Source: Hyaloraphidium curvatum (Eukaryota > Monoblepharomycota > Hyaloraphidiomycetes > Hyaloraphidiales > Hyaloraphidiaceae). Taken from it: a stretch of 64,000 nt of DNA. How positions within the stretch are numbered: the first letter of the stretch is position 1; every line of letters begins with the position of its first letter. The notes under the pieces are model-generated. The model was given only the letters and a program-made list of their open reading frames with translations. It ran no database searches and had not been told where the DNA came from. Of the stretch, positions 40,179 to 51,213 are shown one piece after another. The DNA lies in contig JAIVFI010000040.1 in NCBI GenBank assembly GCA_025558095.1, forward strand, positions 62,001 through 126,000, given 5' to 3'. The position numbers were made by a program, and so were the translations under genes.

Positions 40179-40604
40179 TGCCTGAAATTGGAATGGTGCC
40201 GCGATGCGTGGGGTGCGGTGAGGGGTGAGGTTTGGCGGGCGGCGCCGCGTCCTCCGCTCGGGGTCCACTCCACTACTACCGTCACATATCGTGCATGCGT
40301 ACCATCGATCGATTTGGGCTTGATTTACGAGGTGCGAATTGTGACACGTTCGACGTGGCCGATCGCGCTCTCGCTGACGCTCGGGGCGCGCTCCGCGCGA
40401 AGCTAGCAAGGTAGGCAGCGGCGGGTTCGCGGATCAGACTTCCGCAGCACAAGTTAGAGTCACTGTCCGTTCGCGCACCCATGTAGAGTCACAGCGGTGC
40501 CAGCTAGCACTTCCAGGAACACCCTCGCTCTTGACTTTGCCCTGAGGAGAAGCCTCTAGATTTCGCCAAGCGTTACATTCTCCGAGCCCCGGACGGCAGT
40601 TCCC
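40179..40604. other. Intergenic region
   Basis: 426 bp between the unidentified gene's start and the 3' end of the large mitochondrial protein gene. It contains a CATGCGTACCATCGATCGAT stretch with the palindrome ATCGATCGAT at about 40303, but no supported gene. Confidence 0.4.
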
Positions 40605-43600
40605 CTACTCGTCCGCGCCCTGGTCCCGTCGGCCCTGCTGCTCGCCCCCGTCCCGCCGTTGCCAACGGCGGCCCCTGCGCCAATCGCGGTTGCCGCCGTC
40701 CTGCCTGCGGCCCTCCTCCTTGCGGCCCTCCTCCTTGCGGCCATCCTCCCTGCTGCCTTCCTCCCTGCCAGCGCCTGCCGGGCGGCGGTGCGTGCTGCGG
40801 CGATCGTCGCCCCACGGCCTCTTGCCCCAATCCCCGGCCTCGCCCTCCTTGTCCGCCTTTTCCCCGTCGTCCCTCACCCGACCACCCTGCTGCTCCTTCG
40901 CCGCCTCCTTCTTGTCCCTCTGGTTGTAGAAGATAGGCTGAGCCTCCACCGCCCTGCCCATCCGCGGGATCAGCAGCTCCTCCGGCACCAACAGCTGCCT
41001 CGCCACGGCCTCGTAGAACGGGTACCCGTACGCCCCCTTGGCCGCGGCCTTGAGCTCCTCGGGGGTGACCTCCTTATCCCCCGGCAGAGCCTCCCACAAC
41101 CGCACCATCCGCGCGTAGGATTTGCACCCCACGGGCGTCTTGCCCTCCCTCTTTGCGCCCCACCCGGCCACCACCCTCGGCGCCGGCCCGCCCGCCGCCA
41201 CAGCCTTGGCGGCGCGGGCCCACTCCCCCGCGCGCGCGAGCACCTCGGCGTACGCGCTCCAGGGCTCGTCGGCGGGCCGGTTGCTCTTGTTGTACGGGCC
41301 GCCCGCGACACCCCAGAAGGCCTCGACGAGGGCGGCGGCGGCCAGCTGCGGCGTGGGCTGGCCGGTGCCCGAGAGGGCGGCGAGTGCGGGGGCGGAGCGG
41401 GGGAGGAGGGAGATGCCGCGGAGGGCAAAGTGCAGGGTCTCGTGGTCCAGGTCCGAGGCGGCGGATTCGCCGTCGACCAGGCGCCAGACGCGGCGGTAGA
41501 GCGGGTGGTCCGCGCCCAGCCGAGGTTCGACGACGGCGCCGCGGAGGGCGACGGGGCGCGGTTTGCCGAAGGGGGTGGAGAGCCGCGCCAGGAAGATCTC
41601 GTAGGCGAGGAGGAGGTACGCGTGCGCGAGGACCAGCGGGTCGTCCTTGCCGATCCAGTCGTTCAAGTCCTCGTTAGTCACGGGCCCGGGGACGATCGCG
41701 GGCTCATCGGCATCGTGGGCGGCTGCCGATTCGGCGATCGCGCCCTCGGCTGCGGCAGCGGCCTCTGCCACCGGTGCATCCCCGGCCTGTGCCTCGCCCG
41801 CAACGTCCTTGACGGGCTCGCCGACGGCCCAATCGGCGTACCCGAACGCCCCTCTTTCGGCCGACCAGGCCGAAATCTGCACCTCCGCCCCCCGGACGAG
41901 CGCCAGCACGAGCGTCCTGTAGATCGTATCGGCCCTCGCCGTGGCCTCCACCTCCCTTGCCTTGACCATATCCAGGAACCCCATCGCCGCGCTCACGTCG
42001 CCCGCCTCCCCCGCGAGCTTGGCCGACAGCGACGCCAGATTGGCCGCCGTCGTGGCCTGGTACTTTAGCCGCGGCTCCAGCACCGCGATCCCGGTCCGCG
42101 CGTTGGCGAGCACCGGCGCGATAGTGCGCGCGCGGTCCACGTCCGCGGCGGCCTTGGGCAGCTCCGACGCCGCCGGCAGCGGGACGGAGCGGTCGAACGG
42201 GCACGGGAGCACGGCGCGGGGCACGACGGCGCGGCGCCGCGCGTCGTAGGCGGCGTAGTAGTTCTCGCGCATGCGGACGACGAAGGGCCCCGGGGAAGCG
42301 TCGTTGCCGTTGGCGATATTGACGCCGACAAGGCGGGTGAGGAGGGACATGTCGGGATCAGCGACGCGGAGGGCTTCGGTGGTGAGGTACCAGAGGGTGC
42401 GGCGGTGCACCTCGGGCGCGTAGTTGGCCTTGCTCCCGTCGTCCTTGGTCCTGCTGAACTGTTCGACGGCGTCGACGGCCTTGCCGAGCTGGCGATCCCG
42501 GTGATCAGCACCTGCACCCGCACCGCCCGCCCGCACCCGGCACGACCCACCTCCCCGATGCGGACCCAGCCCTCCAGCAGCGTCGCCCCCGCGTTCATCG
42601 ACACCTTGCCCGGCCCCATCCTGTCGGACCCCGGCATCCTGCCCACCCCCTCCGCCACGCACCCGTCAAACACCTTCTGCGCAAACAGCATCACGTTCTT
42701 TGCGCTGGCGGCGTACCGCGCCGCCACCGCCGCCCAGTCCCCGCCCTTGGCCTCGGCCTCGGCCGCCTGCGCGCGCGCGCGGAGCGCCTGGTCCGTGAGC
42801 AGGTCCATTGCGCGCTGCAGGTGCGCGGGGGGCAGGAGGAAGCCGAAGGTGGGGTCGCGCATGAGCTGGAGGAACTCGCCGGCGAGGACGGGGTACGAGA
42901 GCCGCAGGGAGGCGACCACGAGCTCGCCAAAGAGGCGGGGGGTGAGGCGGCCCTCGGATGCCTGGTGCTGGAAGATGCGCAGGAGCCTGCGCACGGGGGT
43001 TTCGGGGGTCGGGGAGAGCTCCATGGGGTGGGTGGCGGCTGCGGCGGCGGCGGGGTCGGCGGCAAAGAGCTCGTCGACGGATTCGCGCTTGCCGCCCTTG
43101 ACGAGCAGGTCCGCGACCGTGACGGTGTCCTCCAGGATGGTGATGGGGTACTCCTTCAGGTCCTTTTCCGCGGTGGCCTCGGAGGCGCGGCCGACGGCGC
43201 GGACGAGGAACACCCAGGCCTGCGGATCGTCGCGACATTCGGCGGGGAGGGAGCGCAGGAAGGCGAGGAAGCCCGTGTAGTTGTCCGTCAGGTGCGACAG
43301 GACGACGAGCCGGGCCTGCGCGGGGATCTGGGCGCCTTGGGGCTTCTCTTTCTCGAGCTTGGCCATGATCTTGTTGGCATGGGCCAGGTTCCTGAAGGGA
43401 TAAGGTAGGAAACGGGCCGATGTGCGTCAGCGAGCGGTGCGCGGGCGAACGGATGGAGGAGCTGCACACCTGCACGTCCACCTGCACGCCCTCGCGTATC
43501 CCACGGCGGCCTCCTTCCAGTACTCGACGCCCAGCTTGGCCGAGTCTTCAACCACAGCCCAAAGCCTCTCGGCGATCCGATCCGTCTCGGCCTTGAGCGA

Positions 43601-44671
43601 CTTGCGCCTGTCGGCGTCTGTCGGCCCCCGGTCCGACAGCGGCTTCGTGATGATGGCGTCCCCGGCGGGTTCCACGGGGTTCACCTGGCCGTCGAGGATC
43701 TCGGCGTTGAGCAGGAGCGACTCGACGAGCAGGCTGTGCTCGCGCATTTCGAGGCGCTCCCCGGCCTGGAACGCGGGCCGGGCGGCCTCGTACAGGCGGA
43801 AGACCTCCTTGGCGTCGATGGGGACCTCGAAGAGCTTCGAGGCCTCGGTGAGGAGGTCCGCCCGCGATTTGGGGAACCAATCGGTCTGGGTGTAGGAGAG
43901 GAGCTTCTTGCGCAGGTCGGCGGTGGGCGGAGAGAGGTTGCGGACCGGGGTGGGCCGCGCGCCGTCCTTGCGGTCCTTGGCTCCGTCGCCCTTCTGGCGG
44001 TCCGCTTCCTTGCGATCGCCCTGCCGGCGGTCCCCTTGCGCGCGGTCGCCCTGCTGGCTCCGCTCGCCGCGTTGGTCGCGCCTCTCCTTGCCGTCCTGCT
44101 TCTGGCGCCCCTGATTCCGCCCGTCGCCGCGGTCCTTCCCCTCTTCCCTCACGGCCCCGCGGACCTTTTCCTTCCTGGCCCTTCCCTCTTCACGGTCGGC
44201 CCCGTCCCCGCGGCCGGATTCCTTCCCCTCGCGGCCTCTGCGGACGCGCGTGCCCTCCTGGGCGGACACGCGATCGGCCCCGTCCTGCGCCTCGTCCTGC
44301 GCCTCCGCGGCGCCCTCCTCGCGCCCCTTCTTCCTCCTGCTCTTTTTGCCCCCCTCAGCGGGCAGCTCGCCCGCAGATGGCTCGCCGTCCAGTGCCGCGT
44401 CGGGCTCGCGCGCCCTCGGCGGCTTTGGTTTCCGCACGGCGAACGCCGCGTCGTCGTCCAGCTCGGCCATGTCGGCGTCGCCAAAGTCGATTTCCCGCGC
44501 GCGGAACGGCGGCGAGGCGGCAAAGGCGCGCGACGGCGCGGGCGGCGGCGGGGCGCGCCACGCGCCGCTCGCGCGCGGATGCGCCGCAGCGAGGGGCGAT
44601 GCGCGGCGCCGCGCGTGGCCGCCAATCGCGCAGGCCAAGGAGGCGCGCGCCGCGGCGATGCGGGTCCACAT
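40605..44671 (-). CDS. Large mitochondrial helical-repeat (PPR/TPR-like) protein
   Basis: Three exons, 44671-43482, 43391-42551 and 42488-40605, give 1304 residues. The N-terminus MWTRIAAARASLACAIGGHA, Arg/Ala-rich without acids for about 60 residues, looks like a mitochondrial presequence. A charged tract rich in RG, GDR and KE words covers about residues 95-250. Then a long alpha-helical region follows with repeat-like helices (LRKKLLSYTQTDWFPKSRAD, EVFRLYEAARPAF, RRLLRIFQHQASEGRL, ELVVASLRLSYPVLAGEFLQ, LEGWVRIGELGKAVDAVEQF, SAYAEVLARAGEWARAAKAV). The C-terminus is again Arg/Glu/Gly-rich with REEGSREDGRKEEG repeats. Helical repeats plus basic RG tails suggest organellar RNA metabolism or translation. 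No strict PPR motif was matched, so the class is an inference. Confidence 0.6.
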
Positions 44672-45012
44672 CGCACGGGGAGGGCGCGTCGGAGGGTGGG
44701 GAAACAAACAGCTGGCGTCGGTGGTGCGCCTAGAGTGACTGAGGGCGGGATCGCGCACACTCGAATCGGACCAGGCAAGGGCGAGGGTCGATCTGTACCC
44801 TGGGCGAGGAACTACGGCCCCGAATAGTGCGCTCGTCGTCGGTGGAACGGAGAGCACTCGTTCCGTCTTCATCGCCGCGACCACCGGAGGCGTTCACCTC
44901 CATCCATCAATGATCCACGAGACAGTTCGCCTCACAACTCCGTGCTTCAGACCCCGCCACGCCTTGATCGAGCCACCATGCCCCAGACCCCGCCCTCATC
45001 CGCCCCGGCCGC
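44672..45012. other. Intergenic region
   Basis: 341 bp upstream of the large mitochondrial gene, downstream of the MTHFR-like gene. Nothing recognised. Confidence 0.35.
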
Positions 45013-45897
45013 TCAGTCCTCCTCATCCCCGCGCCCCACGCCCCGCTGCCCCCGCAAAAGCGCCTCCGCCCTCCTCAGCTCCCCCTCCCCCAACCACCCC
45101 CCCGGCGCCTGCACAATCGGCACCACCCCCTCTTCCCCATACGCCCGCGCCAACCCCCTCGCGCACCGCCTGGCCCCCCTCAACCCCCCTTCGAGGAACG
45201 CCCCGGGGCGGACGCCGGGGATCGGCCTCTCCCTCAGCCGTTCCAGCAGCGCGAGGGTGGGGTAGAACCACGACCCGTGCACTTCCCCGAGCGGGAGCCC
45301 GCGCAGCCACGGCAGCGCACCGTCCAGCAACCGCAGGTCCGTGCCGAACTGCAGCGCGGCGCCGATGACCAGCCCGGTGCCGAGCTTCGCGAGGAGGCGG
45401 TCCCTTTCTGCGTTTCGCAGGCGCGGGTCGGGGGGATAGGGGTCGAATGCGACGAAGATGCCGGGGGTGCGCGCCGGGTCGAGGTGGGGGCGGAGCGCGC
45501 GGAGCACGGCGAGCGAGTCGTGCCCCGCGACGTGCCCGCCGCCGCTTCCCGAGACGAGCAGCACGGTTGGCCTCGGCCCGGGTTCGCCGTCCGGCCCACT
45601 GGGGACGTCCAACGCGCCCAGCTCCGCGAGGAAGCCGGCGAACGCGTCCGGGTCCCCGCCGCGGACGGCGAGCGAGTAGTGCGCGCACACCTGCGGTGCC
45701 GGCTTCCCCGCGGCAGAGAACGCGGCGAGCACGGCGCGGGCGACTGCGAGCGGGGCACGGGAACGGTGGGTATCGGCGACATTGAACTGCGGGCCCGGGC
45801 GGGCCAGGAAGGGCGCGAGGGCGCGGGGGAGCAGCGAGGGGTGGGTGGGGAGCTCGATGCGGAGGGGGAGGTGGGCCGCGGAACGGCCGCGGATCAT
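45013..45897 (-). CDS. Possible methylenetetrahydrofolate-reductase-like TIM-barrel protein
   Basis: Single exon, 294 residues. The order of segments is VCAHYSLAVRGGDPDAFAGF, then PTVLLVSGSGGGHVAGHDSL, then GIFVAFDPYPPDPRLRNAER, DRLLAKLGTGLVIGAALQFG, and GVVPIVQAPGG. It follows the layout of the FAD-dependent MTHFR barrel: a Tyr/Asn strand, a 'LLVSG' strand with a following helix, then 'vAfnPy.pd...E..RL..Kl..G' and a strand ending in QFGTD. Canonical MTHFR has acidic and FAD-contact residues that I cannot place, and the protein is shorter. It could be a divergent homologue with lost or changed cofactor use. The assignment is pattern-based only. Confidence 0.4.
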   Translation of the reverse strand: MIRGRSAAHLPLRIELPTHPSLLPRALAPFLARPGPQFNVADTHRSRAPLAVARAVLAAFSAAGKPAPQVCAHYSLAVRGGDPDAFAGFLAELGALDVPSGPDGEPGPRPTVLLVSGSGGGHVAGHDSLAVLRALRPHLDPARTPGIFVAFDPYPPDPRLRNAERDRLLAKLGTGLVIGAALQFGTDLRLLDGALPWLRGLPLGEVHGSWFYPTLALLERLRERPIPGVRPGAFLEGGLRGARRCARGLARAYGEEGVVPIVQAPGGWLGEGELRRAEALLRGQRGVGRGDEED

Positions 45898-46069
45898 TTG
45901 GGATTGGGAGCGGGGAGACGGGTTGGAGGTTGTTTACGGCGCGTCATCGGTCGTCAACGCTCCCGACCGCGGCGTCCGGAGCTACTAGGCGACCAATGGA
46001 CGCGATTTGGCGACAATCCCGACGAGATCCGACATAGTTCATTTGCACCGCCCGCAGCGGCCGTCCAGC

Positions 46070-46970
46070 TCACAGCTCGTCCTTGACCCTCTCTTCCGCC
46101 TTCCCCCGCCCCGCCTCCCCTCCGTTCGCTGCCTCCTTCGCGATCAGCTCCCTCACCGCAACTACCGCCCTCTCCGCCGCCGCCCGCACCGTCCCCGCGT
46201 GCTCCGACACGTCCGGCGGCGGCCTGGGTTCGCCGAGGGGGCCGTGCGCGGCGACGAGGACGAACTCGAGGGCGTCGTCGCGCTCGGCGGCGGTGAGCAT
46301 CCGCAGGACGAGGATGTGACCGTGCTGTCCGTGCCGGTAAGCTTTAGCGGCAACATCGGGCAACCGGGAGAGGTCAACGTACCCCCACGGCCTCGCAACC
46401 CCGCTCCGGCTCCCCGTCCTCCGTCGGCACGTCCTCCTTCACCATCCCCAGGTTCCACTCGTCCTCGTTCCACCGCTTGCCCACATCCCATTTGCCCACC
46501 ACCCACGCCTTCTTCCCCAACCACACCCTCCCGCCCTCGACGAGGAACTCCCCCCCCTCGACGGTGTTTTCGTGCTTGTGGACTTCCGAGCGCGCGATGC
46601 TCCCCGGGCGGAGCTGCTCCATGAGCGTGCGCAGCTCCAGCTCCGACGGCGGCGGGAACTCGACCGCGTGCGGCTTCGGCGGGTGCGGGTGCCCGGGCGG
46701 TGCGGCGTGGTACGGGGGGTGGTACACCGGCGTCCTGGCATTGTGCTTGCTGGGCAGCAGCGCCGCCTGGACCGAGTCCAGCGGGGGGTAGGTCGGAGGC
46801 CGCCGCGGGGCGACGCGGGGGAGCACGAGGTGCGCGAGGTACATGCGGGTGATGAGGGCGTTGGAGGCGGGTGCGGCGTCGGCGATGGGTTGGAGCAGGG
46901 CGGGGTCGAGCGCGCGGCAGGGGGCGAGGAGGGCGAGGAGGAGGAGGAGGGAGGCCAGGAGAGCGCGCAT
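46070..46970 (-). CDS. Secreted or ER-lumenal protein of unknown function
   Basis: Two exons, 46970-46383 and 46324-46070, 280 residues. The intron (GTACGT...GGACAG) joins EAVG to HGHILVLRML. A clear signal peptide is present: MRALLASLLLLLALLAPCRA, cleavage likely after CRA. The mature part is Pro/His-rich (TPVYHPPYHAAPPGHPHPP), then has a Trp-rich section (GGRVWLGKKAWVVGKWDVGK, RWNEDEWNLG) and a charged helical C-terminus ending VKDEL. The C-terminal KDEL-like sequence (VKDEL) matches an ER-retention signal, so an ER-resident protein is likely. No family recognised. Divergent from the sulfotransferase gene with 144 bp between starts. Confidence 0.7.
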
Positions 46971-47114
46971 CGCGTTCTTCGCAGGTGCGATGCGGGGGAT
47001 TCGGGGCCGGATCGGTCGGAATGCCCACGCTGAGCGGCGGAATGCCCTCTGTTTGAGGTTGTTGATGATTCGCGTCTCAAAAGGCGGAGCAGCGCCAACC
47101 GTCGCGCGCACGCG

Positions 47115-48221
47115 ATGGCCCCGTCGTTCGCGCAGCGGGCCGTCGTCGCCTTTGCGCTCGTCGCCGCGCTGTTCATGCTACTCGGCGCGGGGCGGCCGGG
47201 CGGGGAGTCGGGCGCCCTCCGCGAGGGGGACGCGGTCCGCGCCGACCGGCACCCAGCATCCCGGACGGTGCCTCCGCCCCCTGCGCCGCCTCCCGCGCCG
47301 CCGCCCTCTCAGCAGGAGGCAGCCCCCTCGCAGCGCGGGCCGCCCCCGGCCAAGCGCACGTCGTTCCGCTACGTGCACGCGCCCAAGGTCGGCTCCTCCT
47401 TCGTCATCGTCCTGCGCAACTACCTCGACGCCTGCCCCGTCAAGCGCTTCTCGTGCCCCGGCGTCTTTGGCGGCGGCTTCTGGGCGCACGCGTCGCCCAC
47501 GGGCAAGGACCTGCCGTTCTCGTTTCCGGCGTCGGAGGAGGACATGCGGCGGACGGCCGACTGCGGGGGGAAGCTGCTGGCGTGCCAGGATCCCCCCCGG
47601 AACACGCTGCACAAGCCGTGGGGCTGGCGCGGAACGGAGGAAAAGGCCGACGTGGTGGCGATGCTCCGCGACCCGAAGGCGAGGCTGCTGTCGCACTGGG
47701 CGTGGGAGCACGCTTCCGAGGTGCCGGACAGGTCCACCACCGGAAGGGTCAAGGCGTTCGATGCGTTCGCGAGGGGTTGCCTGCGGGATAGGAGGAGCCA
47801 CCCGCGGTGCGGGCATTGGATGGACGAGGGCGGCTGGGCGGCGGCGACGACAAAGACGCTCGCCGGCTTCCGCTTCGACAGTGCGCACCCCCTGACCCCC
47901 GGCGAGTTTTCCCTCGCCAAGCGGCGGCTGTTCGGGGAGGCGGCCTTCTTTGGGATCACGGAGCGGTGGAACGAGACCGTGTGCACGTTCCACTGCGAGC
48001 TCGGCGGGGAGGCCGACCCGAGCGAGCTGGTCAACACGCGGGACAACGGGCGGTTCTCTCCCGCGGACGCGGCGGCGCTGTCGGAGGAGGTGAAGGAGCA
48101 TTTTGGGAGGGTATTGGCGCAGGAGGAGGAGCTGTATGCCGAGGCCGTGAGGAGGTTCGAGGAGAGGGCGAGGCGGTGCAGGTGCTGGACGGCCAGCGAT
48201 GGCGCGTCACACGGCGGTTGA
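47115..48221 (+). CDS. Golgi-type sulfotransferase
   Basis: Single exon, 368 residues, type II membrane topology: a signal anchor at about residues 8-25 (RAVVAFALVAALFMLLGAG) and a Pro-rich stem to residue 80. The PAPS 5'-phosphosulfate loop is FRYVHAPKVGSSFVIVLR (about 84-101), and the 3'-phosphate loop is VVAMLRDPKARLLSHWAW (about 180-197) with Arg and Ser as expected. Four or more cysteines (CPVKRFSC, CGGKLLAC, CTFHCEL) suggest disulfides in the lumen. Enzymes of this family transfer sulfate from PAPS to sugars or tyrosine. Acceptor unknown. Confidence 0.75.
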   Translation: MAPSFAQRAVVAFALVAALFMLLGAGRPGGESGALREGDAVRADRHPASRTVPPPPAPPPAPPPSQQEAAPSQRGPPPAKRTSFRYVHAPKVGSSFVIVLRNYLDACPVKRFSCPGVFGGGFWAHASPTGKDLPFSFPASEEDMRRTADCGGKLLACQDPPRNTLHKPWGWRGTEEKADVVAMLRDPKARLLSHWAWEHASEVPDRSTTGRVKAFDAFARGCLRDRRSHPRCGHWMDEGGWAAATTKTLAGFRFDSAHPLTPGEFSLAKRRLFGEAAFFGITERWNETVCTFHCELGGEADPSELVNTRDNGRFSPADAAALSEEVKEHFGRVLAQEEELYAEAVRRFEERARRCRCWTASDGASHGG

Positions 48222-49535
48222 CTGAATCAGACGTGGCTTCGATTCATCGGCTTGATTGCTCTGCACCATCGGGAATCTCGTTGGAATTGGGCACCGGGCG
48301 TCGCGCGGGAAGATGGGGCTGTGTGAGGCTTCTCCTGCACGCACCGTCAGCGGCGACCGGACCGCACACTTCTTTCCTGACCGTATCGCCGCGAAGGCTC
48401 GACCGGGGGAAGGATGGCAGAGATCGCGGACGCGTACGTGCGGAGCGCGGCAGGGTGGCCCGACGGGGTCGGTGCGGTGCTGCAGGGGTTCCCGGGGGAT
48501 GAAGCTGGACGCGAACACTACTACGGACCGGCGTGCGAGTTCCCCGTCGGCGTGATCGAGCGCGATCTCTCCGCGGGCGGGCTGTCCCCGCCGCGCCGCG
48601 AGGTTCTAGGAAAAGTACGGCCTAGTGCGGCTGCTCAATCCGGTCGAGGACGGTCTTTCGTACTATCTGGACCGCGAGGAGCTCGAGAAGTCTCGGGCTG
48701 GGGGACGTGGACCTTAAAAACCGAGAGCTGCTTCGTCTCTCCCGCGACCTTCGGCCCCGGCCCGGACGCCTCACTTGCCCTCGTTTCGGGCATCCTGGAC
48801 TGCCCTTCGGACCTCCGCGCTGCCGAGGCTGAGGGAGGTGAAGGCGCGGTACGAGCCGGCGGACGTGTTCGGGTTCGAGATGGGGATCAGGCCTGCAGGT
48901 GCGGATAGCCCATCTTTTCCGCGGGCACGGGCGGGAGTTTCGGGTACGCGTGCGGGAAAGGGGAGGCGGGAGCGCCTTCTGAGGCGGATCCGCCGACGTA
49001 GTCCAGCATGCTGAAAGGCAATCAAGTTCGGTATGAGACGTCCTTTTTGATTCTCGGTCCGACGCGTCGCGGGCAGCCGAGCGTTGCGGCGAGGAAACGC
49101 GCGTCACCCGCGGCTCCATCGAGCCGCCCGTTCGCGGAGCCCGCAACCGAACCACGGATCCACGCGCCGATTCAGAGAGCTCGCAGAAATAGACATCGTA
49201 GTCCCCACCGCATGCACAGCCAGCTTCGCAGCGCCCCGGCAGAGAGTCGAGGGACCCGACAATCGGTGAGCCACCCAGTTCGAGGCGAAACCCCCAGTCC
49301 CCGCCACAGGCACATCAAGGAACCAGCGAGCGCAATCATTTTCCTGTCTGATAGGTTCCGTGATGGGCCTACTTGTAAGGTATTGTGCAAGATTCGAAGG
49401 TAGTGGTGGGTGACTGCGACTGGGGCTTTTTCGGCGCCGCGACGGCCACGCACACAGGCCGGAGCGAAGTGGCCCTGCGGCCTACCGGAGCGCCATCGGC
49501 CTTCATCGCGGCTTTCGTGGTCACCGCCACGCGCC
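48222..49535. other. Intergenic region holding a decayed gene
   Basis: About 1.3 kb between the sulfotransferase and the next plus-strand gene. Apart from the frame-broken remnant at 48414-48908, the rest (48909-49535) has only short, overlapping frames. No structural RNA was seen. Confidence 0.45.
48414..48908 (+). pseudogene. Frame-broken coding remnant
   Basis: A protein-like series runs through changing frames: MAEIADAYVRSAAGWPDGV and PACEFPVGVIERDLSAGG; then, after a shift of 7 nt worth (GTTCTAG, too short for an intron), EKYGLVRLLNPVEDGLSYYL and DREELEKS; then GLGDVDLKNRELLRLSRDL in another frame; then LPRLREVKARYEPADVFGFE in the original intergenic frame order. At least three frame changes in 500 bp imply a pseudogene. 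The last piece resembles the 'PRL..VK.+YDP..VF' tail of berberine-bridge-type FAD oxidases, which is weak evidence because the upstream parts do not match. Confidence 0.45.
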
Positions 49536-50871
49536 ATGGCGTCCAGCGGCAAGCTCAAGGCGCGCGGACGGGTGCCCGCGCCGCCCGAGCCCGAGTCGGA
49601 CGGCGAGGAGGAGCGCGTCGCCCGGCTCGAGGAAGAGCGCCGGCCCAAGCCTCCGGCGAAGCGCTTGTGGTGCTCGGACTCGGAAGACGGCGGCTACTCC
49701 ACCGACGCATGCTCCGTCGGCTCCGACGTCAAAGTGAAGACCCGCAACTGCCGCCGTCTCGACCGCGCGGCAAAGCGGAGGCGCTGCCGGGACGAAGCGC
49801 AGGCTGCCGGCACGAAGCTCAAGATCCTCTCGCTCAATGCCATGTGCTCGACCGAGGACATTGCCCAACCCGAAGCCGCAGTCCGATCCTGGGACAAGAC
49901 GCGGCTGCACGATCCGCAGAGCTGGTCCTACCGCTTTTGCCTCTTTGTCGAAGCCATCAAAGGCGCCGAGGCCGACATCCTCTGCTTCCAGGAACTTTTC
50001 CCTGCACAACTGAGGGCATTGATGGCCGTTCTGCCCCGCCGCTACTTCATCATTGGCTCCGACGAGGTCAGCAGGCATAACTGCCTGCCCATCATCTTCG
50101 ACGACGAGAAGTTTGCGATGATTGCGTGTGACTACGTCGAGGGAAGTTGGGTCACCTGCGAAACCGGCTTCTTGTGGGCGATCTTCGAGGATCGCCCGAC
50201 CCAATGCCGCTTCGAGATCATCAACTGGCAGAACGAGTACGCTTGGGCTCCCCCACCGAACGCTGATGCCAAAACGATGGCCGAGCTGACGCGCATGGAC
50301 CCCGAGAGGCCCGGAATGGTGCTGAACGGTCCGATCGCCCGGAAGCGGTCCCTGCAGAAGCTCGTGGCGATGATCGCGGAGCACGAGAGCTCGCTCTGGA
50401 AGTTCGACGGGAGCACCGAGCTGTCGCGACTGCAGGTCACGGCGCGGACGCCTCCGATCCTGATCGCGTGCGACACCGACGCTTATAGCCGCCCGGAGCA
50501 CGCGGAGGTGTTCAGAGAGCTTCGCAAGTTCGGTTTCTACGATCTCCACGAGAACGAGCCGCTAAACATCAAGTCGTTCCACAACTTCGGAGGCATGAAA
50601 AGGGTCGTCCGGCCGCACTATATTGGTCGCTACGACTACATCCTTGCTTCGCCGGCCATCAAGCGGCTGTCTTCGCGCACAATCCGGGAAAGAGTCGGCT
50701 TGCAGTGCTCCGCTTTAACGAGCTCAACTGACTCAGCCCCACCCCCAGGTCCGGGTGCAGAGCAAAGGAGGCCCGCCGGAGCTGCGGGATTACGTCCGGG
50801 AGGGCTACCCGAGCGATCACTGGCCCCTCATTGCGGAGGTCGAGATCGGGGGGCGTCTCGCCAAGATGTAA
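49536..50871 (+). CDS. Endonuclease/exonuclease/phosphatase-fold protein
   Basis: Two exons, 49536-50693 and 50749-50871, 426 residues; splicing adds a C-terminus that includes YPSDHWPLIAEVEI. The first 95 residues are charged (PEPESDGEEE, RRRCRDE). The metal-dependent EEP fold follows: LKILSLNAMC (N101), ADILCFQELFP (E153), PILIACDTDAYSRP (D313, D315), GRYDYIL and SDH (H410). The usual GDxN motif is replaced by C-D-T-D. The family includes nucleases, CCR4 deadenylases, sphingomyelinases and inositol phosphatases. The basic/acidic leader suggests nuclear or RNA association, but the substrate is not evident. Confidence 0.78.
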
Positions 50872-51213
50872 CGTCTTGTTGTCTTTCCTTCGGGAGTCTC
50901 GAACTGAAGAAGTACAGTGTGCTCGACGTGGCGTCTTGGAACCCGCCCACCGGCGTACAGGCGTTGGCCTCTGCTGGTTGTCAGGGCCCTCGATCAAGGG
51001 ATGGTCAGTGCAGGGGTCCATCGTGGGGCCAAACTCCGCGCTCCGCATCGCCCCCAGAAGCGCTCATTAGCCGTGTCCGAGGCCGTCATCGTCGTGCATT
51101 TGGTCATTTGACGGTGCTCAGGCCGGTTCTGGTCGAGCACATCGCCCGCGGCGCGTCGACTGCCGCGGTTTCTTCCGGTCTCCAACTTCCAGCGCGTAGC
51201 GCATCGAAGCACG
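50872..51213. other. Intergenic region
   Basis: 342 bp between the EEP-fold gene and the EF-hand/zinc-module gene. An unspliced open frame reads through here from upstream, but the spliced stop at 50869-50871 and the loss of protein-like character argue against it. Confidence 0.4.

Noticed and set aside
48603-48612. A 7-nt 'intron' GTTCTAG that would restore frame in the pseudogene
   Set aside because: All supported introns here are 45 nt or longer; 7 nt cannot be spliced. Read as a frameshift instead.
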